NCBI GenBank assembly: GCA_051294375.1
Contig: CM119270.1
Coordinates: 18,226,110 to 18,290,109 of the forward strand
Direction of reading: 5' to 3'
From: Paraspadella gotoi
Taxonomy: Eukaryota > Chaetognatha
Length of the DNA: 64,000 bases
Shown one piece after another: positions 12,288 to 23,592 of the stretch (position 1 is the first letter of the stretch; each line of letters starts with the position of its first letter). The translations under genes and the position numbers were made by a program. The notes under the pieces are model-generated. The model was given only the letters and a program-made list of their open reading frames with translations. It did not search any database and had not been told where the DNA came from.

Positions 12288-13062
12288 CTTTTCTTTTCTT
12301 TTCTTTTCTTTTCTTTTCTTTTCTTTTCTTTTCTTTTCTTTTCTTTTCTTTTCTTTTCTTTTCTTTTCTTTTCTTTTTTTCTTTTCTTTTCTTTTCTTTT
12401 TCCTTCCTCTTTCATCTCCTCTTATCTTATTCTTCCTATTCCTCACCTCCTTAATTTTCCTCCCTCTTTCCTCCTTTTCTACTCGTCTTAAATCCATGTT
12501 TTTAACTTTTTATTCCATTTCCCAATTTTCCCGATTCTCCTTTTCTCCTCCTAATTCCAACTCTTGTTTTTCCCCTTACCATCCTACGCCACATACTTCC
12601 CCTCATCCTCCCTTCCCTTCCTCCCTTCCCCCTTTCTTTTATTCCTCTCATTCTTTCCCCTTTTCCTCCCTTCCCCTTCCCCCATTTCCCCCTTTCCCCC
12701 TTTCTCTCGTTATTCCTCCTTTTACCTCCTTTCCACCTTCCTCCCTTCCCCCTTCCTATTATTCCTCCCATTCTTCCCCCCTTTTCCTCCCTTCCACCAT
12801 TCCTCCCTTTTTCCACCCCCCCTTCCTCCCTTTCCCCCTCCCTCTTTCCTATCATTCTTCCCCTTTTCCTTCCTTTCCTCCCTTCCTCCATTTCCTCTTA
12901 TTCCCCCATTCCTTCCCTTTTCCTCGCCCCTTCCTCTCTTCCCCTTATTCCTCCCATTCTTCCCCCTTTTTCCTCCCTTCCTCCCTTCCTCCCTTTCCTC
13001 TTTTTTCCCATATTCTTACCCCATTATTTTCCCTTCCTCCCTTCCTCCTTCTTCTCTTCCTC
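12288..13062. repeat. (CTTTT)n array and long homopyrimidine tract
   Basis: 12288-12400 is a CTTTT pentanucleotide array. From 12400 to about 13060 the strand stays almost wholly pyrimidine (CCTCCCTTCC, CCCCTTTCC), about 770 bases in all. Long open frames on both strands here (SFLFFSFL and RKEKKRKE types) exist only because the tract has few stop codons. The purine/pyrimidine asymmetry is the real feature. Confidence 0.9.
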
Positions 13063-13320
13063 TCGTTGGTCATATCTCAGCCAAAAAGCAATTTGTTTCG
13101 GCCTCGTTAGTTTCTATGGACGATTCCACCGAGATGCCAAACAGATGCCGAGGAGATGCCGAAGAGATGCCGTGCGGATGCCGACCGGATGCTGAGGAGA
13201 TGCCAAGGGATCTCAGACCAGATGCGGCCGGTCAACGTCCGATATCAACAGATGCCAGGAGCTATTGAGCGTCAACCAAGGATGGCGGGCAAATCTTGAG
13301 AAAGATGCCGGGCGCGTTTT
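13063..13320. repeat. Degenerate GATGCCGA-type short minisatellite island
   Basis: A GC-richer island between two pyrimidine tracts, with about ten repeats of GATGCC separated by 3-10 bases (AGATGCCGAGGAGATGCCGA, and so on) between 13130 and 13310. It recalls the CCGATGGCAT repeats at about 340-430. One frame is open across it and joins the preceding pyrimidine open frame, but there is no recognisable domain. Confidence 0.5.
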
Positions 13321-13354
13321 AATTTTATTTATCGGAGATTATCAGTATGTCTCA

Positions 13355-13492
<138 letters not shown>

Positions 13493-13559
13493 TTCTCATT
13501 GACTTTTTCTTTATGTCTCTCTATCTCTCTTTCTTTCTCTCTCTTATTGTTTCCCGATA

Positions 13560-14150
13560 TTTCTGCAATATTTCTTATCATATTGTAATCATTAAACCGA
13601 CCCATGATATCTGTGATAAATTTGCCTAAAACGACGACGAAGACGACGACAAAGACGACGATAAAAATGACGACCAAAACTTCAACGACGAAAAAAAAAA
13701 AGAATCTCCGCCAAGAAATCGATAAAATTAGCCGATTGGGACGCAAAAGTCGATTGAGGACGATCATTTTTTAGCCGATCGGCAACCAACTGATGCGAAA
13801 CGACGACGAATATCGCGAAACGTCAGACGAATTAAGATGATTAAGATTAATCAATTAATTAATTAATTAATTAACGAATTAAGATGATTACGTGGAATTT
13901 TATAAATGAACTAATTAAATTAAGTTAAAACACAACGAAAAAGAATGAAACAATGAACAAAAGCAAAATAATACATATCTAATGCTTAAAAATTAATTGT
14001 CAGTTTCATTGCGTTCGGAATTGAAATTCAAATTAAAATTTAAGATTTTATAGCAAATTTTTAAATCAAAACGACGTGGCAAGCATGCGCGGCATTTGAA
14101 CGAAAGGTTATTGGAGAGATGAACGTGGGAGTGGCAGAGTGGCAAATTGG
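13560..14150. other. AT-rich DNA with short GAC and TTAA repeats; no gene
   Basis: 13625-13690 has GACGAC triplets and 13850-13876 is (AATT)n. The remainder is AT-rich with nothing recognised. Confidence 0.5.
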
Positions 14151-14350
14151 GACAACGTGGGTGTGGCAACTTTTGGCAACTTTTGGGTGACGAGGTTTTA
14201 TGGCGTCGATCTGTCGGGTGGCGCAGGTGGCCATTGATGGCATCGCGGCGCCGCCAAGCGTCAGCCCGCTCTCCTTGATTGGTTCCGCCTCTCCGGAAAC
14301 GCTGCCGCCGCCGCTGTCGCCGCGCCGCCGCTGACGCTTCTCTTGGTCGA
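14150..14350. promoter_or_regulatory. CpG-rich island with an inverted CCAAT motif (possible promoter)
   Basis: This 200-base stretch is CpG-rich against an AT/CT-rich background. It contains GATTGG (reverse CCAAT) at about 14276 followed by clusters of GCCGCCGCC/CGCCGCGCCGCC. Promoter-like composition is visible, but no gene can be recognised on either side, so the assignment is tentative. Confidence 0.25.
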
Positions 14351-14369
14351 TTCATTCCAATTTCTACGC

Positions 14370-14953
14370 ATTTTCGTCGTAGTCGCTGTCGTCGTCATCA
14401 TCGTCGTCGCTGTCGTCGTTATTATCGTCGTCGTCGTCGTCGTCGCTGTCGTCGTTATCATCGTGTCGCTGTCGTCGTTATCATCGTCGTCGCTGTCGTC
14501 GTTATCATCGTCGTCACTGTCGTCGTCGTCGCTGTCGTCGTCGTCGATTTCATCTTTTTCGTAATTTTCTTCGTTTTCTGTCAAAATCGTTATTTTAATA
14601 ATTTAATCGCCTTCATCATCATCTTCTGCACCGTCTTTTCATAAGTAGTACATATATACAAAACGTGATTGTCGGTTTAACACTAACAATATAATTTGTA
14701 AACCTTTTTCGACGAATCATTTTGTCATCGTTCCTTCGTCATCGTTTCGGTCGACTTTGTCGTTGTTTTCCTCTTTAAAAAACTTGTCGATGTCTTTCAT
14801 ATCATCGTCGTCGTTGTCATCGTCGTTGTCTTCTTCGTCGTCGTTGTCATCGTCGTTGTCTTCTTAGTCGTCGTTGTCTTCTTAGTCGTCGTTGTCATCG
14901 TCGTCCTTCCCCGATTTTATAGTCGGCGGTCGCAGTGAAAACGTCCCGGTGCA

Positions 14954-14987
<34 letters not shown>

Positions 14988-14990
14988 TGG
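14370..14990. repeat. GTC-triplet repeats ending in a GAC-triplet run
   Basis: 14370-14555 is (GTC)n with ATC/GTT variants in a higher-order unit of about 24-27 bases (GTCGTCGCTGTCGTCGTTAT). 14800-14905 is a second GTC block with about a 30-base higher-order unit (GTCGTCGTTGTCATCGTC). 14951-14988 then switches to (GAC)n. The switch makes a potential hairpin like the one at 8966-9350. Confidence 0.85.
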
Positions 14991-15094
14991 CGCAGGGGAT
15001 TATCGTTTTATGACTCGAAAATAAAAATAAAAACCGAAGCGAAAAAGAAAAGTGACTGGAAATCGAAACGAATCGGAAAGAAAAAGACTCCGTC

Positions 15095-15157
15095 TCGTCT
15101 CTCTCTCTCTCTCTCTCAGTCCCCCGTTCTACTCCTCCTCTCTCTCTCCTTCTCTCT

Positions 15158-15194
<37 letters not shown>

Positions 15195-15384
15195 TTCAGC
15201 TTTTCCCTAAACAAACAACACACCCTCTTATCACCGTTCGACTGTGACATTGCCCAGCTGCTACTTTTCCCCCCCCTTCCCTTTTCCACCATGCAGCATT
15301 TCCTTTCTTTTTCTTCGGCACCGATTCGTTGCTCTCTCTCTCTTCTCTCTGCTCTCTCTCTCTCTCTCTTCTCTCTCGGGTCTC

Positions 15385-15419
<35 letters not shown>

Positions 15420-15640
15420 TTCACTGCCGGTCTGCAACACGAACCAAAAAGAGTGAGAAAAAAAAAGACTGTTAATGCAAAAATCAGAAAAAAAGTCCGA
15501 GATAAAAAAACATGAAACAACATGGGAAAAAACTCGTCGAGAGCGAACAGCACCACGAGAGAGATGAGAGACGAGAAGAGAAGAGAGAGAGAGATAGAGA
15601 GATGAGAAGAAGTCTACGGAGAGAGAGAGAGAGAGAATCA
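15095..15640. repeat. CT tracts followed by GA tracts
   Basis: CT-rich tracts (15096-15200, 15328-15422) are followed by GA-rich tracts (15555-15645) on the same strand, so the region is an imperfect inverted repeat of simple sequence. The open frames crossing it are shadow frames. Confidence 0.8.
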
Positions 15641-15699
15641 ACAAAAGAGCAACGAGAGGAAAAAAAACAGAAGCCACAAAGAAAAACTGTGGAGATTAG

Positions 15700-15872
15700 C
15701 GACACTCGTTGAAAACGGCGGAGAACGAAACTAATGAATGGAATTGTTCCGTGGCGATGGAAGCGGCGCTCGCGTTGGGTCCAGCAGAGGGCGTGTTAGA
15801 AGATGAGGTTTGCGTCAGGGATTCGAGTAGGCGTGGCTGGCTGGAAAAGTCTCTTTTTTAGGTTTATTAATT
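15700..15872 (+). other. Possible exon-like GC-rich island, unidentified
   Basis: A non-repetitive island between simple repeats. One + frame is open from about 15698 to a stop near 15860, and its translation is mixed and acidic rather than repeat-like (residues such as ENETNEW and VAMEAALALGPAEGV). A GAG|GTTTGC sequence near 15808 could be a weak donor. There is no family match, no good acceptor and no start codon context, so this may be chance. Confidence 0.15.
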
Positions 15873-15999
15873 TCATGATGATAAATCAATTTGGTTTTTA
15901 ATTTTAACTAATTTTTTACCGCCATCAAGAGCAGCGTGATTACAAAACAATTGACGAAAATATTGGTTCTTTTATTCATAGAAAACACGGACGTTTCTC

Positions 16000-16330
16000 C
16001 TTATACCAATAAGCTTGTATAATATAAATAAGCCTGTATAGTGTATAATGTCCAAGAAAACAAACAAGTTCTCTCATATGAACTACAATTGCTATCCTTA
16101 ATTATTAAAAAAAACTTTCGATCGTTTTATAACTTTTCATTACAAAGACCTTTTTTCATTAAGTGCATTATTATTAGCCTTCATTACAATAATTACTTTT
16201 TTTAATTTGCCATATCTAAGAGTTATTGCCAATATCTAATTACAAACAATAATAACACATTTCTTATGAACCAGGAATTATTAACTTTCTCTGATTAAGA
16301 GAAAAGAGATTCTTTTCAATTTTCCTCTCG
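16000..16330. other. AT-rich unique DNA; nothing recognised
   Basis: One of the few stretches here without simple repeats. No open frame, RNA fold or transposon end is apparent. Confidence 0.4.
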
Positions 16331-16389
16331 AAACCTCGAGACTTTTTTAATCTCCTCTCGCTCTCTCTCCGATTTACATATTTTTCAAG

Positions 16390-16401
16390 AGTCGACATTT
16401 T

Positions 16402-16439
<38 letters not shown>

Positions 16440-16751
16440 CTTTTTCTCTTTCTCGTTGTTTTTTTCCTCCCTCTCTCAGAGCTTTTCCTTAATTTCGCAG
16501 CGACGGCCATTTGTTCGCGTCTTACGTGACAATCTCTCAGGACCTTACCTCTCTCCTCTCTCTCGTCTCTCTCAACTCTCTTTCTCTCTCTCTCTCTCTC
16601 TTCTCATCCCCTTTTTCCAGCAGCCAAACATCAATTTAAGTTGATGCTAATGCCCCCTTTAAGGCCACAGAGCCGAAAACTGTTTCATGAATCCTAAATG
16701 CAATGTTTTTTGTCGCGGATTTACAACTGCCTCTCTCTCTCTCTCTCTCTG

Positions 16752-16802
<51 letters not shown>

Positions 16803-16990
16803 GCCTCGCTCGCCTCGCTCCCGTTAAAAATAAATACAAATTAGCGAGATTTGAAAAGAAAGCAATGAGGGAAGAAGAGGAGAGAGAGAGCAGAGGAGTG
16901 ATGCAGACCAAGAGGAGAGGAGGAGCGATGAGGGAGAGACGAGAGATAGAGAGGAGAGATGATGAGAGAGAGAGAGTGAGTTACCTCTGT
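16390..16990. repeat. CT tracts, then GA tract
   Basis: CT runs at 16402-16437, 16545-16605 and 16730-16815, then GAGAGAG-rich sequence at 16860-16980. Confidence 0.85.
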
Positions 16991-17624
16991 TTCTTTAACT
17001 CGGATATCCGATGCTTTTCTTTCCGAGACACGAAACCGTCTTTTTCTAACGAAAAAAAAATTGCAAAAAATAAAAACTAAACTAAACAATTTTGTGCACC
17101 AAAACGAGAAAAGAGGCGCTTTCGGAAAATAAGGCCTCTATTCGTCTCCACTCTAGAGAATCGGGATTCCATCGGACCAGAAAAAAAAAATCAGGGTTTA
17201 CACGTTGGGTTTTCATAAACACAAAAAAAATAGGAGGAGTCCATCGGAAAAACCATTTCTCTGTTTACGTCGACGTTTTTCCCTTTAATTTATTTTCTCG
17301 CGCGCGCGTTTCCGAAAGGGGATTTTCATCGTTGTCGTCGTTGTTGTTGTTGTTGTCGTCGTCGTCATCGTCGTCGTGTTTGTGATTCTCCAGAATCGAG
17401 TGTCTCTGGCTTAAATTAACTTAACTTTAAAAAAAAAATTAAACAATTTAACTATTTAACAATCTGACAGATCCTGCCCCAAGCCTTGTACCTTCCTTAG
17501 AACTTTCCTTAAATCAAACTTACTTTCCTCTCTCCTATTATAAGATTTTCTTTTCTTTTTCGTCATTCGCAAAATAATTTGACTTTTTGCCAACAAAAAA
17601 AAATAAAAATTAAGTTAATTTTTA

Positions 17625-17745
17625 GCTTTAAAGTTAGGAGAATTTAGCTAGAAATACGTAGGTTACGGATTAGTGTTAAGGATTAAGATAGTAACTAGAG
17701 TTAGCGAACAGGGTTTAGGAACTTAGGTTTGGAAATAGAGTTAAA
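17625..17745 (+). repeat. Telomere-like TTAGG/TTAGGT-variant patch
   Basis: Degenerate repeats of TTAGGAGAATT, TAGGTTACGGATTAG, GGGTTTAGG and CTTAGGTTTGG on the + strand. This is the third such patch in the window. Confidence 0.4.
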
Positions 17746-18044
17746 TATTTGGCATTATTGTGTTAAAAGAAAGTTTAAGGATTAAGGAGAAAGTGAGCCC
17801 AATATTTATTAATTCTGTCCCGTGACAACATCTAAATCCTGTCCTTAAAATTGTCAGTAGCTTCTCACCCAATATGCGCATTTTATTCCCAATTCTACGT
17901 TTAGTACAAACAATAACAAACATAATAATATTACAATTTTCGGCACCGGACAAATTACCGACAACGTCCGACCCCTCATATTCCGACTCCTACACCCAGC
18001 GCCCCCTAAATCTTTCGCTCCGGAGTCAAATCCTTTTTTTTGTC

Positions 18045-18170
18045 CTCAGGTCGAGACCCAAAGTCCAGTCGCGGAAAGACCCGGCTGAGACTCGAAAGTG
18101 GGGGCAAGACTCGGCCCAGGTGGTGGAGGGGTGTCATTGCGGATTGCAGGAGGACACCGATAAAAGATGA
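18045..18170 (+). other. Possible unidentified exon
   Basis: A GC-rich, non-repetitive segment follows a good acceptor-like sequence (TTTTTTTGTCCTCAG, ending near 18048). One frame reads a mixed hydrophilic peptide (SRPKVQSRKDPAETRKW, then CHCGLQEDTDK) to a stop near 18169; another frame is also open. I recognise no family. The evidence is composition plus an acceptor, so it is weak. Confidence 0.2.
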
Positions 18171-18550
18171 AAGATTCCGGCGACGTTCAGGAAATGAAAA
18201 AGATGACGCTGGGCAAACGGAACCCAGTTTTCCATTCGCGGTGGAGAGAAAAAAAAAAGAGAGTAGAAACTCCTGATGGTGAATATGAATTTATTACTGA
18301 GATGAGGAGTGACTTTTTTATGGGGGGGGGAAAGGGTTTAAGGTTTTGATATCTTTTACATATTTTGAACTTTATTTGTTTACGTATTTTTTTAATACAT
18401 TTTATTTTTTACGGTGTACAGATAAAATCAATTTATATGATTTTTTTTTTGAAGAAATAAACTTTTAGAGACTTTTTTTATTTCCGTTTAATTTGCCTCA
18501 ACTTTTCTTTTTTTCCTCCTTCTCTCACGCCTCCTGTACTTCATCCCTTT

Positions 18551-18651
<101 letters not shown>

Positions 18652-19047
18652 CTCGTTTTTCTCCGTCAACCTCTGTCTTCGCTTCGCTGCCTTTTTTTCA
18701 GTTAGAATAAATTTACATGAGATGTTTCAGTGACGAAACAAACAAAAATATCTATGTCTTTCTTCCTCTATCTTTCTCTCTCTCTCTCTTTCTAACCTTA
18801 AACATCTCTCAAGTTTCCTTCTTCTTCAATATATTTTTACAATTTATTTCACCTCTTACCTCTTTGTATTTTATATAAGATTTCTTTTTTCTTGTTTTTT
18901 TTAATTTTTCCCTCGTCACAGAAGAAAGAATCAGACGTCGACACGAAATTTTACTTTTAAATTTGAAGTCGCCATTGATCCCGATTTGAGAAAAAAAAGT
19001 GAAATAGAAATTGTAGAGTTTTTTTTTAAGTTACAACATGAATCTTC

Positions 19048-19049
<2 letters not shown>

Positions 19050-19096
<47 letters not shown>

Positions 19097-19445
19097 GCTC
19101 TCTCTCTCTCTCTCATCTCTCCTCCAAATACAAGGCACACCCAAACCGCTAACGCAGAAATTCTGCTACAAACGCTCCACCGAATAAACCCAATGTCGCA
19201 ACAAATGGAAACGAATAAAAATTAAATTAAAAAAAACTGTGACACTGTTAGAATCCGAGTTGGTTAGATTCGCGCCGCATCTTTCCGAGACATCATCGAT
19301 ATCTTCTATCGTCTCTCTCATTCCTCTTTCTCTCTCTCTTTTCTCTCTCTCTCTCTCTCCTCCTCCTCGATCTTATTCCTCGTCTCTCTCTCTCTCCTCT
19401 CCTCATCTCTCTCTCTCTCTCTCTCCTCTCACTCTCGTCTCTCTT
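19050..19445. repeat. CT microsatellites
   Basis: CT runs at 19053-19094 and interrupted CT/CTC runs at 19312-19445. Confidence 0.9.
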
Positions 19446-19775
19446 TTCCCTCAGGGATTTTCCCGGTTTACTTTTTGTCTTTCTTTCATTCTTTTATTTC
19501 TTTCTATTATTTTCACGACGCTTTCTTTCTTAACCTCTCTTTCCGGTAACCTTTTTTTCTTTTTTGTTACCTTCCTTTCTTCACTTCTCTTTCCTTGTTT
19601 TTCGGCTTTTCTTCCTTTATTTTTTTTTATCTTTAAGGTTTAGGTTTAAAAAAAAAGTTTGAAAAGTGAAAATGGAAAGTGAAATATGGGGAGACGAAAA
19701 ATTAAATTAAATGGATGGTGAGAAAGAAAGAGAGAGAAGCAGAGAGAGAAGGAATGGAAGAGTAAGGGGAAACAG

Positions 19776-19788
19776 AAAAAAAGAAAAA

Positions 19789-19864
<76 letters not shown>

Positions 19865-19867
19865 AAC
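19776..19867. repeat. (GAAA)n microsatellite
   Basis: A clean (AAAG)n run of about 80 bases preceded by GA-rich sequence. A CT run then enters the long N gap 20012-20509. Confidence 0.95.
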
Positions 19868-19973
19868 TAAAAGTTTCTAAAATCTTCAATGTGCTATTAC
19901 AAAGAGGGAGATAAAAAGTTGGTTAATCTTTATTACAATTTTTTTTTTCAAATTCCGGCATTTCTCTCCCACG

Positions 19974-20011
<38 letters not shown>

Positions 20012-20559
20012 NNNNNNNNNNNNNNNNNNNNNNNNNNNNNNNNNNNNNNNNNNNNNNNNNNNNNNNNNNNNNNNNNNNNNNNNNNNNNNNNNNNNNNNNN
20101 NNNNNNNNNNNNNNNNNNNNNNNNNNNNNNNNNNNNNNNNNNNNNNNNNNNNNNNNNNNNNNNNNNNNNNNNNNNNNNNNNNNNNNNNNNNNNNNNNNNN
20201 NNNNNNNNNNNNNNNNNNNNNNNNNNNNNNNNNNNNNNNNNNNNNNNNNNNNNNNNNNNNNNNNNNNNNNNNNNNNNNNNNNNNNNNNNNNNNNNNNNNN
20301 NNNNNNNNNNNNNNNNNNNNNNNNNNNNNNNNNNNNNNNNNNNNNNNNNNNNNNNNNNNNNNNNNNNNNNNNNNNNNNNNNNNNNNNNNNNNNNNNNNNN
20401 NNNNNNNNNNNNNNNNNNNNNNNNNNNNNNNNNNNNNNNNNNNNNNNNNNNNNNNNNNNNNNNNNNNNNNNNNNNNNNNNNNNNNNNNNNNNNNNNNNNN
20501 NNNNNNNNNCTGGGAAAAATAAAAAAAATGAACAAAACCATAAAACGTTGACGCCGGCT

Positions 20560-20910
20560 TCTTTCCCTCCCGCCGCCACCGACGCCGCCGCCGCCGCATC
20601 CTCGCCGCTCCGACGCTGCCGCTGCCGCCGCCGCCGCCTAAGCCGTGACGTCATCGCTCGCGACCCAAAGATGGCGCTGGGTTAAAACAAAAAGGTGGGA
20701 GGAAAAAAAAGCGGAGATACGAAGAAAAAAAATAGAGCGGAGGGGGGGAAGGATAAAAACCCGCGTGAACGTGAAGGGGTGAAAGAATTGTGAAAAGCGA
20801 AAAGAGATAAAGAAAAAAGAAGAAAAAAGGAACGTGAAATATAATCGGTCTCGGTGAAACCCTTTGGGACGGGGTCGTCACAACCCGTCGCTAAGCAACG
20901 GCGACAACAA
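20560..20910 (+). promoter_or_regulatory. CpG-rich promoter-like region with CRE and YY1-like motifs, upstream of the innexin
   Basis: 20560-20645 is dense in GCCGCC/CGCCG. A palindromic CRE (TGACGTCA) lies at 20646-20653 and an AAGATGGCG (YY1-like) at 20668-20676. The region precedes innexin exon 1 by about 2 kb on the same strand and marks the left limit of the duplicated block. It could serve the innexin (with an upstream non-coding exon) or another gene to the left; no transcription start can be proved from sequence. The duplicate near 59205 shows CCAAT-like GACCAATGGCGC (reverse strand) in place of the YY1-like site, so the base-level sequence is uncertain. Confidence 0.4.
20887..20899 (+). 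promoter_or_regulatory. X-box-like (RFX) motif
   Basis: GTCGCTAAGCAAC closely fits the imperfect inverted repeat bound by RFX transcription factors (GTNRCC/N/RGYAAC type). The corresponding place in the inverted copy (about 59010-59040) lacks about 13 bases, including this motif, so it must be confirmed. Confidence 0.35.
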
Positions 20911-22499
20911 CAATGTCACCAAAGTCACAAAGTTCACAACGTCGATCACTCACATTAAATTAAAGGAAAAAAAACCCTTACGTCGCGTTTCTCTCGGCCT
21001 CACCTCGCATCACGCTGCTTGATAACGATTCACTTACCCTTTAAACGCTGCTGCTTTTTCCAACAATTCTCGACGCTGAGCCTCACTTTTTAAAACTTCT
21101 TTTAAATTGGCTCCACTTTCCTCGCTTCTTCTCCCTAACGCTGCTTTAACGTTACTTTTCTTTCACCCAACTTCTCTTTTACCACTACTTTTCTTTCTCC
21201 CGACTTTTCTTTCTCCCAACTTCTTTTTTACCACTACTTTTCTTTCTCCCTACTTTTCTTTCACCCAACTTCTCTTTCATCCTGCTTATCTTTCGCCCTA
21301 CTCTTCTTTCTCCCAAATTTTCTATCACCTTACTTTTCTTTTATCCTTCTTATCTTTCACCCCACTTCTCTTTCTCCTTACTTTTCTATCACGCTACCTC
21401 TCTTTACGCCACCTATCTCCGCGCCATCTCACGCCGTCTCTCCCCCCCCCNNNNNNNNNNNNNNNNNNNNNNNNNNNNNNNNNNNNNNNNNNNNNNNNNN
21501 NNNNNNNNNNNNNNNNNNNNNNNNNNNNNNNNNNNNNNNNNNNNNNNNNNNNNNNNNNNNNNNNNNNNNNNNNNNNNNNNNNNNNNNNNNNNNNNNNNNN
21601 NNNNNNNNNNNNNNNNNNNNNNNNNNNNNNNNNNNNNNNNNNNNNNNNNNNNNNNNNNNNNNNNNNNNNNNNNNNNNNNNNNNNNNNNNNNNNNNNNNNN
21701 NNNNNNNNNNNNNNNNNNNNNNNNNNNNNAAAAAGAAAAAAAAATCATTTCTTTTCTGGAATCACGTGACACGTCGCCACCTCCAACGACGACAACGACG
21801 ACAACAACGACGACGACGCCTATTTCCAATATGCGACGCCGGGGGCGCCGTCCCGCCGCGGCGCCCGATTCCGGATCCGCAATATCGCGGCGCTGGAATT
21901 TCCAGTCGCGATTCACGTGACGTGAACGTAAAAAAAAAATCACACTGTGAGTTCGTGAAGGATTACCGTGGCTTGAAGAAAAAAAAAACGTTGAACAAAA
22001 AAGAAAACAAAAATCACTGTGAGAGAGAGAAAAAAAAAAGTTTCGACCGTTAAAAAAAAAATAAAATCGCTGAACGTCGAAATAAAAAGAAACAAAATCT
22101 TCGGATTTCCGAATTTTCTCTCGGAGGAAAAAAAAAAGAAGAAAAGATCAACTGCACAAGGACGACGACGACGACGACGAAAACGACGACATAAAGGAAT
22201 AACAACAACAACAAGAACAACAACAACGATCGATCGTTTTTCTTCGTCCTATGAGTTTGCATCGTTAGGAAATTTCGTTCTCTGGTTCTCGATTTCGAAA
22301 AGAATAAAAAAAAAAAACAGAATGCATGACAAAAAAAAAACCCAAAAAAATGAATTCTTGTAAACTTTTACCGCCAGGACTTTCATTTTAAAAAACAAAT
22401 TCAGAGAAAATAAACAAACAAACAAACAAACGAAGATTTCTGATATTAAACGAAATAAAAACGCGCTCAATTGATAAATCGCGAATTTATTAAACGAAC

Positions 22500-22614
22500 A
22501 ACAACAACAAACAACAACAGCGTCGATCTTTCCTCCCTCCTCCTCCTCCTCCTCCTCCTCCGCGCGCCCATCTCCACATCCGGGTGGGCGCGCCCCTACA
22601 CATCCGGCTCCACG
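22500..22614 (+). promoter_or_regulatory. Innexin 5' leader: AAC repeat, (CTC)n tract and GC-rich palindrome
   Basis: Immediately before the start codon the sequence runs through ACAACAACA repeats, then (CTC)n from about 22532 to 22560, then a GC-rich segment with the palindrome GGGCGCGCCC (22587-22596). The inverted copy shows the same order near 57230-57350. An open frame continues upstream from the ATG, but it encodes repeat-like sequence and is not conserved in the other copy. Confidence 0.45.
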
Positions 22615-22767
22615 ATGTCGTTCTTGATGCAATTCAAGGACCTGGTGGCGCAGACAGTCGGGATCGACGACGCTTGTGATCGACTCAACCGGAAGTACAC
22701 GTCGCTCGTCCTCCTTGTTCTAGTTGTCCCTTTATTCGGAAAGCAATACATCGGGGATCCAATAGAG
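22615..22767 (+). CDS. Innexin, exon 1 (N-terminus, TM1, start of first extracellular loop)
   Basis: Innexins form gap junctions and hemichannels in invertebrate plasma membranes. Each subunit has four membrane spans and two extracellular loops. This 51-codon exon begins at ATG 22615 (context CACGATG). It carries the family's N-terminal signature: an acidic/DRLN segment (residues 17-25, GIDDACDRL), then KYT, a hydrophobic TM1 (about residues 31-41), and the extracellular KQYIGDPIE ending, which matches the conserved QYVGDPI. The exon ends in phase 0 at GAG|GTCAGT. The start was chosen because the family's N-terminus is short before DRLN and because upstream codons are low-complexity. Within the window the duplicate at 57071-57226 (-) is frameshifted. 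Family assignment is strong; the subtype is not determinable. Confidence 0.93.
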
Positions 22768-23467
22768 GTCAGTGGGGTCAAAGGGGGGGGGTTGGGGTTG
22801 TTTTCTTGTTTCCTTTCATTCGTTTCTTTGTTGTGGTGTTGTTGTTTTTTTGGTTGTTGCAGTTGTGGTTGTTTTCTCGTTTTCCTGTTTTCTTGTTTTC
22901 TTGTTTTCTTGTTTGTTTCTTTGTTTTCTTGTTTTCTTGTGTCTTTTGGTTTTGTTTTAGTTGTCGAAGTTTTGTTTGTTTCTTGTCGAGGTTGTTGTTT
23001 TGAATATTTTCGTGAATTTTTGTGGCTGTTTCTTGTTTCTTTTAATAGTGGTTATCTAAGAGATTTACGTTGTTACTGTGGTCGTTTTTTTTATTGTCGA
23101 TGTGTCTGTTTCTTTTCGTGATTGTTTTTGCAGTTGTTTTTTTTGGTGGGGGGCGATACATTGTTGTGATTATTGGTTGGTTTTTGTGAAGATTTTTTAT
23201 TTTTTTAATGGATGTTGTCGTGATTTTCTATTTGTTGTTGTCTTCGTCGTCCCGGGTCGACCATCAGAGTTCCATCAGAGTTCCATCAGAGAACGTTATC
23301 GTTCTTGTCTTCGATCGTTACATCGAAATTAAAGTTCATTAAACTTCGATAACCGATGCGATTAAAATGTTAATGTTTCATTTGCATGTGACGAATGGTT
23401 GGGTTCTTTAAGGACTTTTAGTTTATTTTAGAAGGCGTATTGTGAAATAACTAAATTAGGATTAAGA

Positions 23468-23469
<2 letters not shown>

Positions 23470-23505
<36 letters not shown>

Positions 23506-23592
23506 CTCTCTCCTCTCTCTCTCGATCTCTCCCCTCTCTCTCTCTCTCTCTCTCCCCTCTCTCTCTCTCTCGCTCTCTCTCTCTTCCCTCTT
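23470..23592. repeat. (CT)n-rich microsatellite in intron 1
   Basis: Interrupted CT repeat (CTCTTCTC, CCCCTCTC variants). The inverted copy at 56140-56355 is a longer, noisier GA tract. Confidence 0.9.

Noticed and set aside
12247-13110. Long + frame of about 287 codons rich in F, S, L and P
   Set aside because: It translates a homopyrimidine tract. There are similar long frames in other phases and on the other strand, with no domain.
22471-22614. Upstream extension of the innexin N-terminus
   Set aside because: The frame is open, but it encodes threonine/asparagine/leucine runs from AAC and CTC repeats and is not kept in the second copy. Innexins begin close to the DRLN motif.
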